Source of the DNA: Penium margaritaceum
Lineage: Eukaryota > Streptophyta > Zygnematophyceae > Desmidiales > Peniaceae
DNA length: 25,000 nt
Direction of reading: 5' to 3'
Assembly: GCA_023375785.1 (NCBI GenBank)
Contig: SZWC01009486.1
Location: forward strand, 49,137-74,136
Shown here: positions 10,617 through 19,179 of the stretch, piece by piece
Position numbering within the stretch: the stretch's first letter is position 1
How the letters are laid out: each line of letters begins with the position of its first letter
The notes under the pieces: generated by a model
What the model saw: only the letters and a program-made list of their open reading frames with translations
What the model was told of the DNA's origin: nothing
Database searches by the model: none
Translations under genes and position numbers: made by a program

Positions 10617-10624
10617 CCCGCTAG
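10617..10624. repeat. left target-site duplication of the hAT-like element
   Basis: CCCGCTAG here and CCCGCCAG at 11319-11326 flank the insert and agree at 7 of 8 positions. Eight-base duplications are the hallmark of hAT transposition. Confidence 0.8.
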
Positions 10625-10885
10625 TAGTGCTGCACATGGATCCTGGGATCAGCGGTAACTGTCCATGGATACCGGATCCGGAACCAGATTCGCGGTTCCG
10701 GATCCAGGTTCCTGGATCTGGTTTGTATTCCCGGATCCTAGCAGGATCCCAAGGGGGGAGGGGAGGAAAAAACTGCAAGAGGTCCTGCTCAAATCTGTCG
10801 CAGATCCAAGAAACTTGCTCATTGAAATTCGAACAGTCATGCCCGCGTGCTGCGCTTGACAACCGCACTTGAGCGGAGCATGGCC

Positions 10886-10949
10886 GTGCTTCGGACGTGG
10901 ACCACCAGAACTTTGAGCGCAAAGTTCTGGTGGTCCAAGTCCGACGCAC
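10886..10949. repeat. long hairpin inside the hAT-like element
   Basis: The 18-base arm 10898-10915 is perfectly complementary to 10920-10937 across the four-base loop AGCG. Beyond one mismatch (10897/10938) pairing continues for TCGGAC 10891-10896 with GTCCGA 10939-10944, and after a second mismatch for GTGC with GCAC. In all about 28 of 30 pairs form. Confidence 0.9.
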
Positions 10950-11099
10950 ATGATTGACCTTGCATGAGGGTCGGCCTTAATGGCCATTACCTGACAGACC
11001 AGAAGATCCAACGGCGTGGATCAACTGTGTCAGAAATCGGGTGCTCCCAGAAAAGCGTGTTGCGCTGGGGTCCTCCCTTGGAGGAGTAATTCGTGATGC

Positions 11100-11140
11100 G
11101 GGCACGCACAACTCCTCTCAAGGAGGAGTCGAGCGTGCCC
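11100..11140. repeat. second hairpin inside the hAT-like element
   Basis: GGGCACGC (11100-11107) pairs with GCGTGCCC (11133-11140). After a 3-by-3 internal loop, ACTCCTC (11111-11117) pairs with GAGGAGT (11123-11129) over a five-base loop. Confidence 0.85.
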
Positions 11141-11195
11141 TGTGTAGATCAGGCTGGATCCGGTGTACGGGAACCGTGGATTTGGGTCCCGGATT

Positions 11196-11227
11196 CGTGA
11201 ATCCATGGATCCGCGAATCCATGGATC
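11196..11227 (+). repeat. 16-bp tandem duplication near the right end of the hAT-like element
   Basis: CGTGAATCCATGGATC (11196-11211) is followed directly by CGCGAATCCATGGATC (11212-11227), 15 of 16 identical. Each contains the palindromic core ATCCATGGAT, so the pair can also fold back. Confidence 0.85.
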
Positions 11228-11318
11228 GGGAACACCAGTTCCGGATCCAGGTGTAGGATCCGCCCCACGGATCCGGATCCACCTCAAGATCTGCAGATAG
11301 GACCTGTGTGCAGCCTTA

Positions 11319-11326
11319 CCCGCCAG
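11319..11326. repeat. right target-site duplication of the hAT-like element
   Basis: CCCGCCAG follows the right end (...CAGCCTTA) and matches CCCGCTAG at 10617-10624 at 7 of 8 positions. Confidence 0.8.
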
Positions 11327-11599
11327 TTGCATCGTCACTTTCATCGATCGCCAAAACATACTCCTTGCTTGTGTCCGGGTGCAACAACACCATTGCCTCA
11401 CACATGGCAACCTTCATTTCTCCAATGGCCTACCCCTCCTTTCCACCCCAATCCTATTAGCAGCCTTCTTGAGTAAGCCCGAAAAGCGTGCTCCCATTGC
11501 CACGTGTCCCTGGATAAACCTTCAGTGATAGTTTGTGAAACGTAGAAAAATGTGGACGTCATGCATACATGCCAGATTTGGTCATCTCTTCACTAATTC

Positions 11600-12375
11600 T
11601 ACCTTCTTTGTGTCTATGCGGATCCCCCTCCCACTATCAATGTGCCCAAAGAACATGACCTCCTGCTTGGAAAAGCCCACTTGCTGAGTTTGACGTACAA
11701 CTGCTCATTTTTCAGTACTTCCATCGCCTTTCGCAAGCCCTCCTGGTGATCCTCCATCTTCCACGAGTAGACAATGATATCGTTGAGGAAGATGAACATG
11801 AACTTGTCCAATTGGGGATGGAATCCTTGGTTCATCAGCGCCATGAATATAGCAGGGGCAATCATTAAGCTAGAGGGCATCAGAAGACACTTGAAGTGTC
11901 CATAACGCATCTGAAACATGGTTTTTCCACATCCTCCTCTATAATCCCGACTCGGTGGTACATGTGCACCTCGTAGCTGAATGAAAAAATCCTGAGCCCA
12001 TGGCAATGGGAAGCAGTTCTTCACATGATGTTCTTGAGCACCTGGTAGTCCACGTAAATCTGCAAGTCTCCCAATTTATTCTCGAAAAACAGCACCGGCA
12101 TTGTGTGTGGAGACACCGACAGACTTAGAAAGCCTCCCCCAACTCCTTCTTGGACTCCGGAAGTTCTGCATTGCTCGTGTGGTTGTAAGACTGTACTGTT
12201 GGTGACAACCCTGGCACCACCTCAATCTCGTGGTCAATGTTGCGCTGCAACATCAGCCCCTTTCGAAAATCCTCCAGACAAATCTCCCCAAACTCCTTAA
12301 GCACCTCAAGACCAGGAGGAAACTCTGTAGCTCCCTTGCCTTCTGCTGGTAGCCCCTCCATTGCTTCAACCACTG
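11600..12375 (-). pseudogene. gypsy reverse transcriptase remnant
   Basis: The minus-strand pre-RT region at 12375-12125 contains EVLKEFGEICLEDFRKGL and IDHEIEVVPGL, matching the family's EVLEEFKDVFPEELPKGLP and IDHEIELVPG. A frame change follows, with PVLFFENKLGDLQIYVDY near 12090 (family PVLFVKKKDGSLRMCIDY). Then 12024-11614 gives the palm: FQMRYGHFKCLLMPSSL (family FRTRYGHYEFLVMPFGL), APAIFMALMNQGFHPQLDKF, and FIFLNDIIVYS near 11795-11765. That last motif is the catalytic box, normally F.DD, with the first Asp changed to Asn. QLYVKLSKWAF and SLGTLIVGGG follow. The changed catalytic residue and several frameshifts make it inactive. Confidence 0.92.
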
Positions 12376-12479
12376 CAATTTTTTGCTCTGCTACCTATTG
12401 TATTTGCACCCAAGCCAGGTAGATCTGGTCATCCTTGAGCTTGTACTGCGCCAGCTACCACAAGTTGACGACATGCAGA

Positions 12480-12760
12480 GAAAAGTGAGGTTCTTCCCTC
12501 CCGCCTTCACGACCACCCAGATGTACCTCCAATCCACCTCCAGATTCTAGGTGTGCAACCAATCTCGGTCGATCAAGCACCTGTAATCATCCAAAAGGCA
12601 ACCAAAGAGCTACATGTCACACACTAACTCACCTATGTGGACCTTGTGCTTCACGAGAGGCCTGCAGCACTCCACTTGTTCCGACATCTGCCATGCCTTG
12701 GCCGATGTTCCCGGCTACCATGCAAGCTCCACCATTGTCCCCAGCATGATGTTGAGGAAG
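12480..12760 (-). pseudogene. gypsy protease remnant
   Basis: Between the gag zinc-knuckle region and the RT, the minus strand shows a degraded aspartic-protease segment. LIDRDWLHT near 12580-12555 corresponds to the family's ILGMDWL, followed by NLEVDWR. Upstream, near 12710, a PGTS follows a stop codon at the place where the catalytic D(T/S)G would be expected, so the active-site Asp appears lost. The enzyme would have cut the Gag-Pol precursor. The assignment depends mainly on order in the element and the DWL motif. Confidence 0.6.
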
Positions 12761-12909
12761 CTACGGCTGGTGCCGTTGCCCAAAAAACAATGTTGTTTCC
12801 TCTGGCCCTTGAAACTCCCATCCAGAATCCCAAGAACTGGCTCCAGGCTGATCCATGGAAATTTTTGTGTCTCACCTTCAGTCTACAACAACACTTGAAG
12901 GAGCTCCTT

Positions 12910-13930
12910 AAGTGGTAAAATCCTTCAAGGGCTGGTGTTGTCTCTTGCAAATGAAAGACTTGCATAAGTAGGTTGTCCCCTCGTCACTTCTGCTGCCCGT
13001 TTCCTTGCTGCACCTTGCACTTGGGGTAGTCACACTTGCAACGACCCTCATCGCCACAAGCCCAGGACTTGCCTCTTGGTCCTTGTTGCCCGTCCGCGCC
13101 GCGCTGCTCTGCTTGGATGACATCCTCCTCCATGGGCATAGCCTGAACTGGCTGCTACACCTGTGGTTACGTTACAGAATTGTTCCAGCTTGAAATATAG
13201 CTTACCGCATCAATCTGCTCTTGCATCAAACAAGCTCTGCAAAAGTCCATTACCTGAACACCACAAGTTTTTCCCATGTTGGACGTGTGACTTCAGGCCG
13301 TCATGGTAGTGGTCATATATCTCCATATCCGAGAGGTAGTCAAGCTACACAACCAAAGCCATGAAGCATGTAGTATAATCCTGGAACCATCTGCCCTGTT
13401 TGGCATGTTTGTTTTTGTTACGTGCAACTTGGCTGCTGCTATGGAGGTCAGAACATCCATGGAGCATTGTCTCAAATTTCTCCCATGTCTCAGAATTGTC
13501 TCTCATTGCCCGCACACTGTGCTCCAATTCCCACCCCAGCCATAAAACTGGCAATGGCTGAAGCTATTTTCTTGCCACCAGCATTTTCAGCAACACAGCG
13601 GCGTTCCATTGGCACAATGCCCACCACCATTGCAGCGTCATTCTCCAGGAAAGTGTAGGTGCATACTCCAGCCTGGTAGTATCTTCTCCCACAGGATTTT
13701 CCAACACCATGAAGCACTGGTTCACTCTGAAGTGCCATTCCTGCGCATTGCCATTGCCAGTGTAGGACTTCAGATCCTTTGGCTTGGGCCGCCAAAAGAC
13801 AGATGTGGATGCCTATGCCACGCCCCCCAACCGTTGCTCTCTTGGCCGACGTACCTCGTCTCAACCTCTGCACACATATGTTGGTTATCTTGGCCCAACT
13901 TATTGAGAACATGTTGGATCTCCTTCAATA
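12910..13930 (-). pseudogene. gypsy Gag remnant with degraded zinc knuckle
   Basis: It starts about 120-150 bases after the PBS. The capsid-like region near 13780-13600 reads LKSYTGNGNAQEWHFRVNQC and then FMVLENPVGEDTTRLEYA, corresponding to the retrotransposon Gag pattern F.G..DA..W....E..F......E..K...A. It continues in shifted frames to about 13300. Near 13064-13000, SWACGDEGRCKCDYPKCK matches the Cys-Cys-His-Cys nucleic-acid-binding knuckle, but the first Cys, the His and the third Cys are replaced. Gag would package the element RNA. The exact start codon is not certain because the 5' part is shifted between frames. Confidence 0.72.
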
Positions 13931-14051
13931 GGAAAATCTTTCAAATGTCACTGCCGCCATGCTTCAAGTTGTGAAAAAAACATTTGGCCAACACAGTTGT
14001 GGCACGTCTATTGCATCAATTGGGTTTATACAAAGGCAAGAAAACTTCCAT

Positions 14052-14065
14052 GCGCTCTGATACCA
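14052..14065 (-). promoter_or_regulatory. primer-binding site (tRNA-iMet type) of the gypsy element
   Basis: Minus strand TGGTATCAGAGCGC begins two bases inside the LTR-ending CA at 14068. TGGTATCAGAGC is the standard plant site complementary to the 3' end of initiator tRNA-Met, here unmutated despite the age of the element. Confidence 0.93.
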
Positions 14066-14067
14066 AA

Positions 14068-14917
14068 TGTGAACCAAGGGTCACTCAGCGTGACAATCAC
14101 ATGGAAATCCTTTTGGGATAAAGCTCCCTCCCTTCACCCCTTGGTGTGTGGTTCACCCTTGAGATTCTGCATGACCCTCTCCTAGTGGCCAGAGAGCTAC
14201 TAGTGACCATGGTTTCTGCAATGCAACTCTCTCCGAAGCGTTTGCACCAAGGTGGGTTGTGGAATACATGTAGGATTGAATAGAAATCTATATGGAAATA
14301 CTTGGGACACGAGGAGATATGGGCAAGGAATCAATTCTTGAAATTGATGGATCAATACAAGGGGATGTACAAAGTCTTGAGTAAGATTTCCATGCCTAGA
14401 ACAACCCCTAGGCTTCCTTATGTGCCTGTCCCTCTGAGTCAGCTGAGAGCCCCTCAGCACTCCAAAGCCCTCTATCAAGGCGCAATGGTGCAGATAATAC
14501 ATGCATCATGTATCACATATTGCAAGCTTCCCAACACACGAAGTAACTCCTCAATCCATGGGGACACTGCTGAGTTATGGTTGTTCATGTGCTCCACGTG
14601 TGAGTGCAGAAAGTTGTACCACCAACAGGCGTCAGGGCTGCTCAAAGTACCCTTGCTTACAATTACACCTCCAGCCTTCATCCCAAAGTTCTCATGGCCC
14701 CCAAAGCCTTGCTCCACTGTCTAGGCATCCACCCAAAGGCACTTCAGCTTTAGTGGGTAAGATAATTTCTCCATCGTGTTTGGGGTCAAACCGGTATGCC
14801 TCCTATTTTCTGGAGGTGTGCCTCCCACTTTTCCATGCCGTACATTTCTTTTACCTAAACCAAATGACCCAGTTCTTGATGATGAAATCACTGCCTCCAT
14901 CATTGGCTTCCAGAGCA
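14068..14917 (-). repeat. 5' LTR of the gypsy element
   Basis: This 850-bp copy pairs with 7942-8861. On the minus strand it starts TGCTCTGGAAGCC at 14917, aligned with TGTCATGGGAGTC at 8861, and ends GGTTCACA at 14068, right before the PBS. The LTR would hold the promoter and polyadenylation signal; I cannot point to a convincing TATA box. Most differences between the two LTRs appear to be point changes, plus about 60 bp present only in the 3' copy. Confidence 0.9.
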
Positions 14918-16227
14918 CTAGGCTCTTGATGAGAGCAACGCCTATAAATTTGCGGATTCACTAATCGCATCAACAAACGCCACCAAGAATTCAGCCATTC
15001 TAGGTCGTAGTGAAGAATGAACAAGATTTACAAAGTTCTTACATCACTACAAATTCTATAAATAATGTTTTGAGTTAAAGATGTGTTTTTCCTCTTCCTA
15101 GACCCTTTCTGAATCTTGTTGACCTGCTTCTTAACTTCAGAAATGTAACAATAGTTGTGGGGGGTATCTGATGAAAATGCTTCCTACAAAACTTCATGTA
15201 CAACTTTGAATTCAAAGCGAATTGGATGCAAAATGCTGAAATAAAATTACACGTCGTAGGATTAAGGTATTCTTGTCGATCACGGTTACATCACATATAC
15301 ATGAAAATTTCATGAACAAAAGGAGAAATCAATTAAACCCTAGTTACTGCATGAACCCAAACTTGGTTCTTAAATTCATTGACTTGTGCCATAACTTTTC
15401 AATAATAACAAATGAGAGAATCAGTATTTCTTCTCAAAATTTTCCTAAACCACCAAGCCTGACATACTACATCCAAACTTACCCAGACTTAAGCTTCCAT
15501 ACACTCAGACCACGTCAATTTCTGAAGGTTCTCCCATCTTACTCCAAAGCTTCTATGCTTTATCTTATGTGTGAGGAGATTTCTCACCAATTTGTTCATC
15601 ATACAACGGCCTCGTCATGAAATGACATTCGTTCACCCTCCTCAGAGAAACAATGATCTTGGGCTATTCCTTTTCTTGTCCGATCTTCCTACTCTTTGCC
15701 TCCCCAAGATATCTCCTATAATCTACACTCCATACTGATTTTGTCGACCCATATCCTTCAGATAGGAACCTCCATCCCTTGATCCATTCAATTGATTTGG
15801 AAAAACAGCATATCAGCACCTAGATTCCAAAAGGTTTCCAACTTCCTCATGGTCTTAACATCATTGCAGATTCTACTGTGCAGGCTCAAGCTTACTCTGT
15901 CATTCCCTCCTTTCATCTCCACCCTCATCCTGTGGTTTGCCCTGAAGTGGCTACATAAAGAGTAAATCCTATCAAATTGTCACAGGCTTCTCTGTCACCT
16001 CAAGTCTCTGCATATACGAGGTCCTTTCTCATCTTCTCACACCCTTCTTCTCTGATCTTACTATGAAATACAGCAGGAAAAGATGTAATAATACAATGTT
16101 TTTAGTTTGGCTCTCATTGTGTCGCAAACAATCGCATCTCTTGTGTAGCGTACGTATCAATTTTATGGTAAAAATCCCTCTTTAAACATTGATCGGGTAC
16201 TTTGGGTACTCGAGGCTCAATTTTCGA
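14918..16227. other. AT-rich stretch with traces of decayed coding sequence
   Basis: On the plus strand 15273-15620 is open for 115 codons. In other plus frames 15615-15730 (FVHPPQRNNDLGLFLFL and on) and 15735-15960 (DFVDPYPSDRNLHPLIHSID, one stop, then KGFQLPHGLNIIADSTVQAQ) also read as plausible protein. Together they could be a frameshifted pseudogene, but I recognise no family and the evidence is only that the translations look protein-like. The rest shows nothing I can name. Confidence 0.3.
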
Positions 16228-16550
16228 GGAGCCAAAGCCGGTAAAAATACGCATGGGTTAGAATCTAGTTTGGATCTAGTCCAGAAAACAACCCTTGGCT
16301 GGATTTGAGGCAAAAGGAGTGCCGAGAGGGAAAATCCATCATGTCACTCCTCCACTCCCACTCTGCCGCTATGGTACTGTTTCCACGTGGCAATGCCACG
16401 TGGAAACAGTATTTTGATATTCATGTTTGATTTATTTCCTTATTATAACTCCAAACATTTGTGGCGTGATTTTTATCAGAAAAAATGTCTGAGGCAACCT
16501 TTTGTGCCTCCTCCTTGGAAGAACAATCCAAGGGCCTGTGTTTTGGCTCC
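16228..16550. mobile_element. probable foldback or MITE-like hairpin element
   Basis: GGAGCCAAA (16228-16236) and its complement TTTGGCTCC (16542-16550) are placed almost symmetrically about the perfect palindrome at 16375-16411. The midpoints, 16389 and 16393, nearly coincide. Inner partial complements also occur: CCCTTGG 16292-16298 with CCAAGGG 16528-16534, and GAGGCAAAAGG 16307-16317 with CCTTTTGTGCCTC 16497-16509, though with offsets that require indels. This is what an old hairpin-type MITE would look like. No target duplication was identified and no superfamily can be assigned. Confidence 0.45.
16375..16411. repeat. perfect 37-bp palindrome with two CACGTG (G-box) cores
   Basis: TACTGTTTCCACGTGGCA (16375-16392) and TGCCACGTGGAAACAGTA (16394-16411) are exact reverse complements around a single A at 16393. 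Each arm contains CCACGTGG, a G-box type core bound by plant bZIP and bHLH factors. Whether it acts as a regulatory site is unknown. Confidence 0.97.
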
Positions 16551-16909
16551 ACGGCTAGTCATAAAACGGCTACATCTACTGCATTGACATTGATTCCAGA
16601 ACTTTTTCAGGAGAAGAAATGAATTTTAGCTTCACGATTTCATTAGATCTCCCAATCAGCGGACAACTTTAGTTGTTGACATAGTTTACAATGAGAACAC
16701 AATGTATAGGAATTTTCTTCAAACACCACCCAACTGGCAAAGCAAGCAAGAGCTTGCAGCTCAAATAGAGTTAACAAGCCAAGAGCGCAAGTCAAGGGCT
16801 CAATTTGATGACCCTGACATCTGGGGAAAAAATCTGCGGCTGAGTCACCAAACGTCACCTCACCGGTGATGTCTGACCGAGCTCGTTGGAAGGCCTGTCA
16901 AGTTATGAC
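16551..16909. other. no feature seen
   Basis: No domain, repeat or RNA signal could be recognised. Short open frames on both strands look like chance. Position 16910 is an undetermined base (n). Confidence 0.4.
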
Positions 16910-17440
16910 NGGTGATGGGAGAGTCCTCACCCCCTCCCCCCTCTCTTCATGGCACTGAGAGCAGTGAGAAGGATGACAGGGATAAGCCCCCCTCTCCTTG
17001 CCACTAGTCCTTGGTACAGATGGCACCAAGGGAAGGAGAGAGGAGGGTTCCCTCTCCCCATCATCCATAGCACCAACCATGCAGATGGGGAGGAGAGAGG
17101 CGAGCCCCCCCCCCCCCTCATCATTTCTTACTCCTGAAGCACCAAAGGGGAGGAGAGGGACGTATCCACCTCCCTCTTCTCCACGCCCATGGATATGGCA
17201 GCGCCAAGGGGGAGAAGAACAGCAATCCCCCGTCTTACCCTCATCCATTGCACCAACGGGAGGAGAGGGGCAAGCACCCCCAACTCCCTCTCGGCCATGG
17301 TGCCACGGCACTAAGGTAGAGGAGAGGATGTGTTCATCCTCTCCACCTCCCCTTTCACGTGTGTCGACGGCCCAAGGGGGAGGAAGGGAGCTAGTTTCCT
17401 CCCTCTTTCCACCCTTGCTAGAGAGCATGGCCTCCAGACA
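16910..17440. repeat. degenerate minisatellite, period about 58 bp, about 9 units
   Basis: A unit with a C-rich half (CCCTCCCTCTCC type), a middle like CATGGCACCAA and a G-rich half (GGGGAGGAGAGGG type) recurs. The G-rich landmark begins near 17031, 17088, 17147, 17208, 17258, 17317 and 17376, with more degenerate units to the left. Spacings of 50-61 bases are not multiples of three. The two long open frames that cross it on opposite strands (plus 16998-17513, minus 17443-16898) are therefore low-complexity products of the repeat, not genes. Each unit can fold because the C-rich and G-rich halves are complementary. Confidence 0.85.
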
Positions 17441-18029
17441 CATAAACCATAGTATTAATGTTTTCTCTCAATGGAAAACATGCTCCAATAGCACAGTGGG
17501 TCATGAGAGTTAGCTTTTGAGTTAAGCACCTCGGGGAGAGAATCTGTGAAACCACGAAATCTCACAAAGGTTTTTACACCTTCTTCCTCGACAGGCATAT
17601 GTTATGCACCCCAAAATTTATCAGGCATACACTTCACCTTCAAGACTACTATTGCCTTAGCATTACAACTCAAGAAGAGCTCAAGTTTTAAATTCACAAG
17701 AGAGCATGAAGCAAGGAATAATTGATCAGCATGCAAGATAAGTCATTTTATAGATGTATGTCCTGTCCTAGAACACAAAAGTGCATTCCTGAGAAATGGC
17801 TTGACCAACCCACATAACCAATAGGCTTGTGGTGTGGGCTTGACGCATAAGCATCCTAGTGCCAAGTTGACACACCAACCATGTAGCTTCCAAGAAGCTA
17901 TGGACTTTCTTTGTTGGAAGTTTCCTTCACAGCCAAGATGTGCATGGGGCCAAGATCAAACTGATGACCTCTCACTTGGCTTAATCAAAAAAATGGCTGA
18001 GCACCTTTTACCCATATGGTGTACTCATA
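17441..18029. other. no feature seen
   Basis: AT-rich sequence. Open frames are short (for example plus 17834-18046) and show no motif. Confidence 0.4.
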
Positions 18030-18480
18030 CGTCATATCTCACATGAGAGAAAGCATAGTTGATTCATCCTGAAATGGATCCAGGGGTTGTTCACTGTCGT
18101 GCAACAGTGAACAAGGGGCAAACATATTCAACGATGAGGAGACTGACGACTGCAAGGTCTGATGTTTGAGACTCTCATATGAGAGAAATCTGTTTCTTTT
18201 CAAAAGAAATCGTTTTTTTGGCTCGGTCAGCTCTGTGTTAACCAGAGGATAGGACTTTCTTTGATTAATATGAAATTGATCTTTGGAATCTGTTTTATAC
18301 GTCATAAGAACGGGTTCGAATCTCATACTAGGCTCCAAATCTGCTTCAAATTATAGTAACCTTCAAACATTTGATTTGTGACACCAGCCCTAGAGGCAAG
18401 GAAAGTTTCATTGATTGAACCCAGGGTTTGGCCTTGTCAGGGTGATGGACTTACCGCTGTAAAAAACCGCAGTTGAAAGC
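18030..18480. repeat. cluster of small palindromes with a tRNA-like B box
   Basis: Three exact inverted repeats occur within 125 bp: TTGTTCACTGT (18087-18097) with ACAGTGAACAA (18104-18114) over a six-base loop, CTCTCATATGAGAG (18172-18185), and TTTCTTTT with AAAAGAAA (18193-18209). On the plus strand GGGTTCGAATCTC near 18311 is a good polymerase III B-box match, and TTGGCTCGGTCAG near 18217 loosely resembles an A box, but the gap of about 90 bases is too long for an ordinary tRNA. This could be an old SINE or a broken tRNA copy. Confidence 0.4.
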
Positions 18481-19179
18481 TCTAGTTGAGTTAAATGGGA
18501 TCTGGTGCTTTGCTTGACTGTAGGAAGTATTCAAACTATTCTCCACGGCATGGTCAAAATCCACACAAAAAAGGGAAACATGCAGTTTTTGAGGTCTTGA
18601 ATGGAATTCACTTCAAAAGAAAACTTCAACGGAGGATATTGAGCACCAACTGTGCCTAAGTTATTGAAGCAAACCTGTGGTTAGGAAAGTCTTGTTATAC
18701 AGCCTAGAAGGGATTAGAACAATTTCTTTTCCTTGAATTGTGGATGGTACTCATAAATCTCACAGAGGCAACCAAGGGATGGTTTCTTACGACTGAAAAG
18801 ACACAAGATGTTTTTCTGGAGATTGAGTTATAGTCCCCGTGATTACACATTGGAATAAAACTACAACATGTACATCAAGATAAACTCTATGTTCTACCCA
18901 TTCACATTGCATCGAACGTGTCTCATATACTAGATGACTCAGCTACTCATCGCATTCCTAAGCAAATGTGTCAGTCGCACTTGCAATTAAAATGTCAACT
19001 ATGCAGCAAAAACGGTATTAAATTCCAAGTGATTCCAAGCAAAATTTTGGTGTATTCTATTTTTCTAGATATTTCCCATGAACATTTTTTGTGCTTGAAA
19101 ATGATCTTGAAAAAATGGGGAAAACTTTCAAGGGATCAAACTTCCTTCTGGAGGGCACTGACAATCGTGTTGGAACAAA
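18481..19179. other. AT-rich stretch without a recognised gene
   Basis: A plus-strand open frame at 18918-19241 (107 codons) shows no known domain. Nothing else was noted. Confidence 0.3.

Larger units (their letters stand above)
10625..11318. mobile_element. non-autonomous hAT-like DNA transposon nested in the gypsy RNase H
   Basis: The 694-bp element interrupts the gypsy RNase H codons and is flanked by 8-bp direct repeats. Its ends are inverted: TAGTGCTGCACATGGATCCT on the left and, on the other strand, TAAGGCTGCACACAGGTCCT on the right, agreeing at about 15 of 20 positions and starting with TA as many plant hAT ends do. There is no transposase and no credible open frame, so movement would have needed a related enzyme. 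The subterminal 120-150 bp at each end are dense in GGATCC (about eleven copies in all), like the repeated transposase-binding motifs of hAT elements. The middle holds two strong hairpins. It is GC-richer than its surroundings. Confidence 0.85.
10375..11440 (-). pseudogene. gypsy RNase H remnant, split by a hAT-like insert
   Basis: The N-terminal half reads LHPDTSKEYVLAIDESDDAT at about 11400-11327 (family LPDFSKPF.VE.DAS..GIG). The coding sequence is then interrupted by the 694-bp insert, and resumes with ALMQNQGKGLQPIV near 10616-10575 (family AVLMQ.G.PIAY), LIHEKEILAVITAFKQWR near 10545-10480 (family VHDKELLAIVYALKHWR) and a RQARWMELL-like end near 10380. The join falls inside the glycine segment after DAT, exactly where the 8-bp target duplication lies. 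RNase H would degrade the RNA of the RNA-DNA hybrid. It carries further stops besides the insertion. Confidence 0.87.
7942..14917 (-). mobile_element. Ty3/gypsy chromovirus LTR retrotransposon, complete but dead
   Basis: All parts are in canonical order on the minus strand: 5' LTR 14917-14068, PBS 14065-14052, gag, protease, RT, RNase H, integrase, chromodomain, PPT 8876-8862 and 3' LTR 8861-7942. Flanks read CTAAGG (7936-7941) and CTAGG (14918-14922), consistent with a 5-bp target duplication altered by one inserted base. Integrase following RNase H and a C-terminal chromodomain place it in the chromovirus branch of Ty3/gypsy. Total 6976 bp includes a 694-bp hAT-like insert and its 8-bp duplication, so the original was about 6.27 kb. 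The coding frame is broken by many stops and shifts. The LTRs differ at about 24% of a 75-base sample by eye, so insertion was very old. Confidence 0.93.

Noticed and set aside
10569..11011. Overlapping frames across the GGATCC-rich region on both strands
   Set aside because: They arise from the repetitive hAT-like insert and lack any domain.
14200..14502. Minus-strand frame similar to another at 8381-8073
   Set aside because: The similarity is that of the two gypsy LTRs; nothing supports a protein.
16898..17443. Minus-strand 181-codon frame and the overlapping plus-strand 171-codon frame
   Set aside because: Both are low-complexity translations of a tandem repeat whose period is not a multiple of three.
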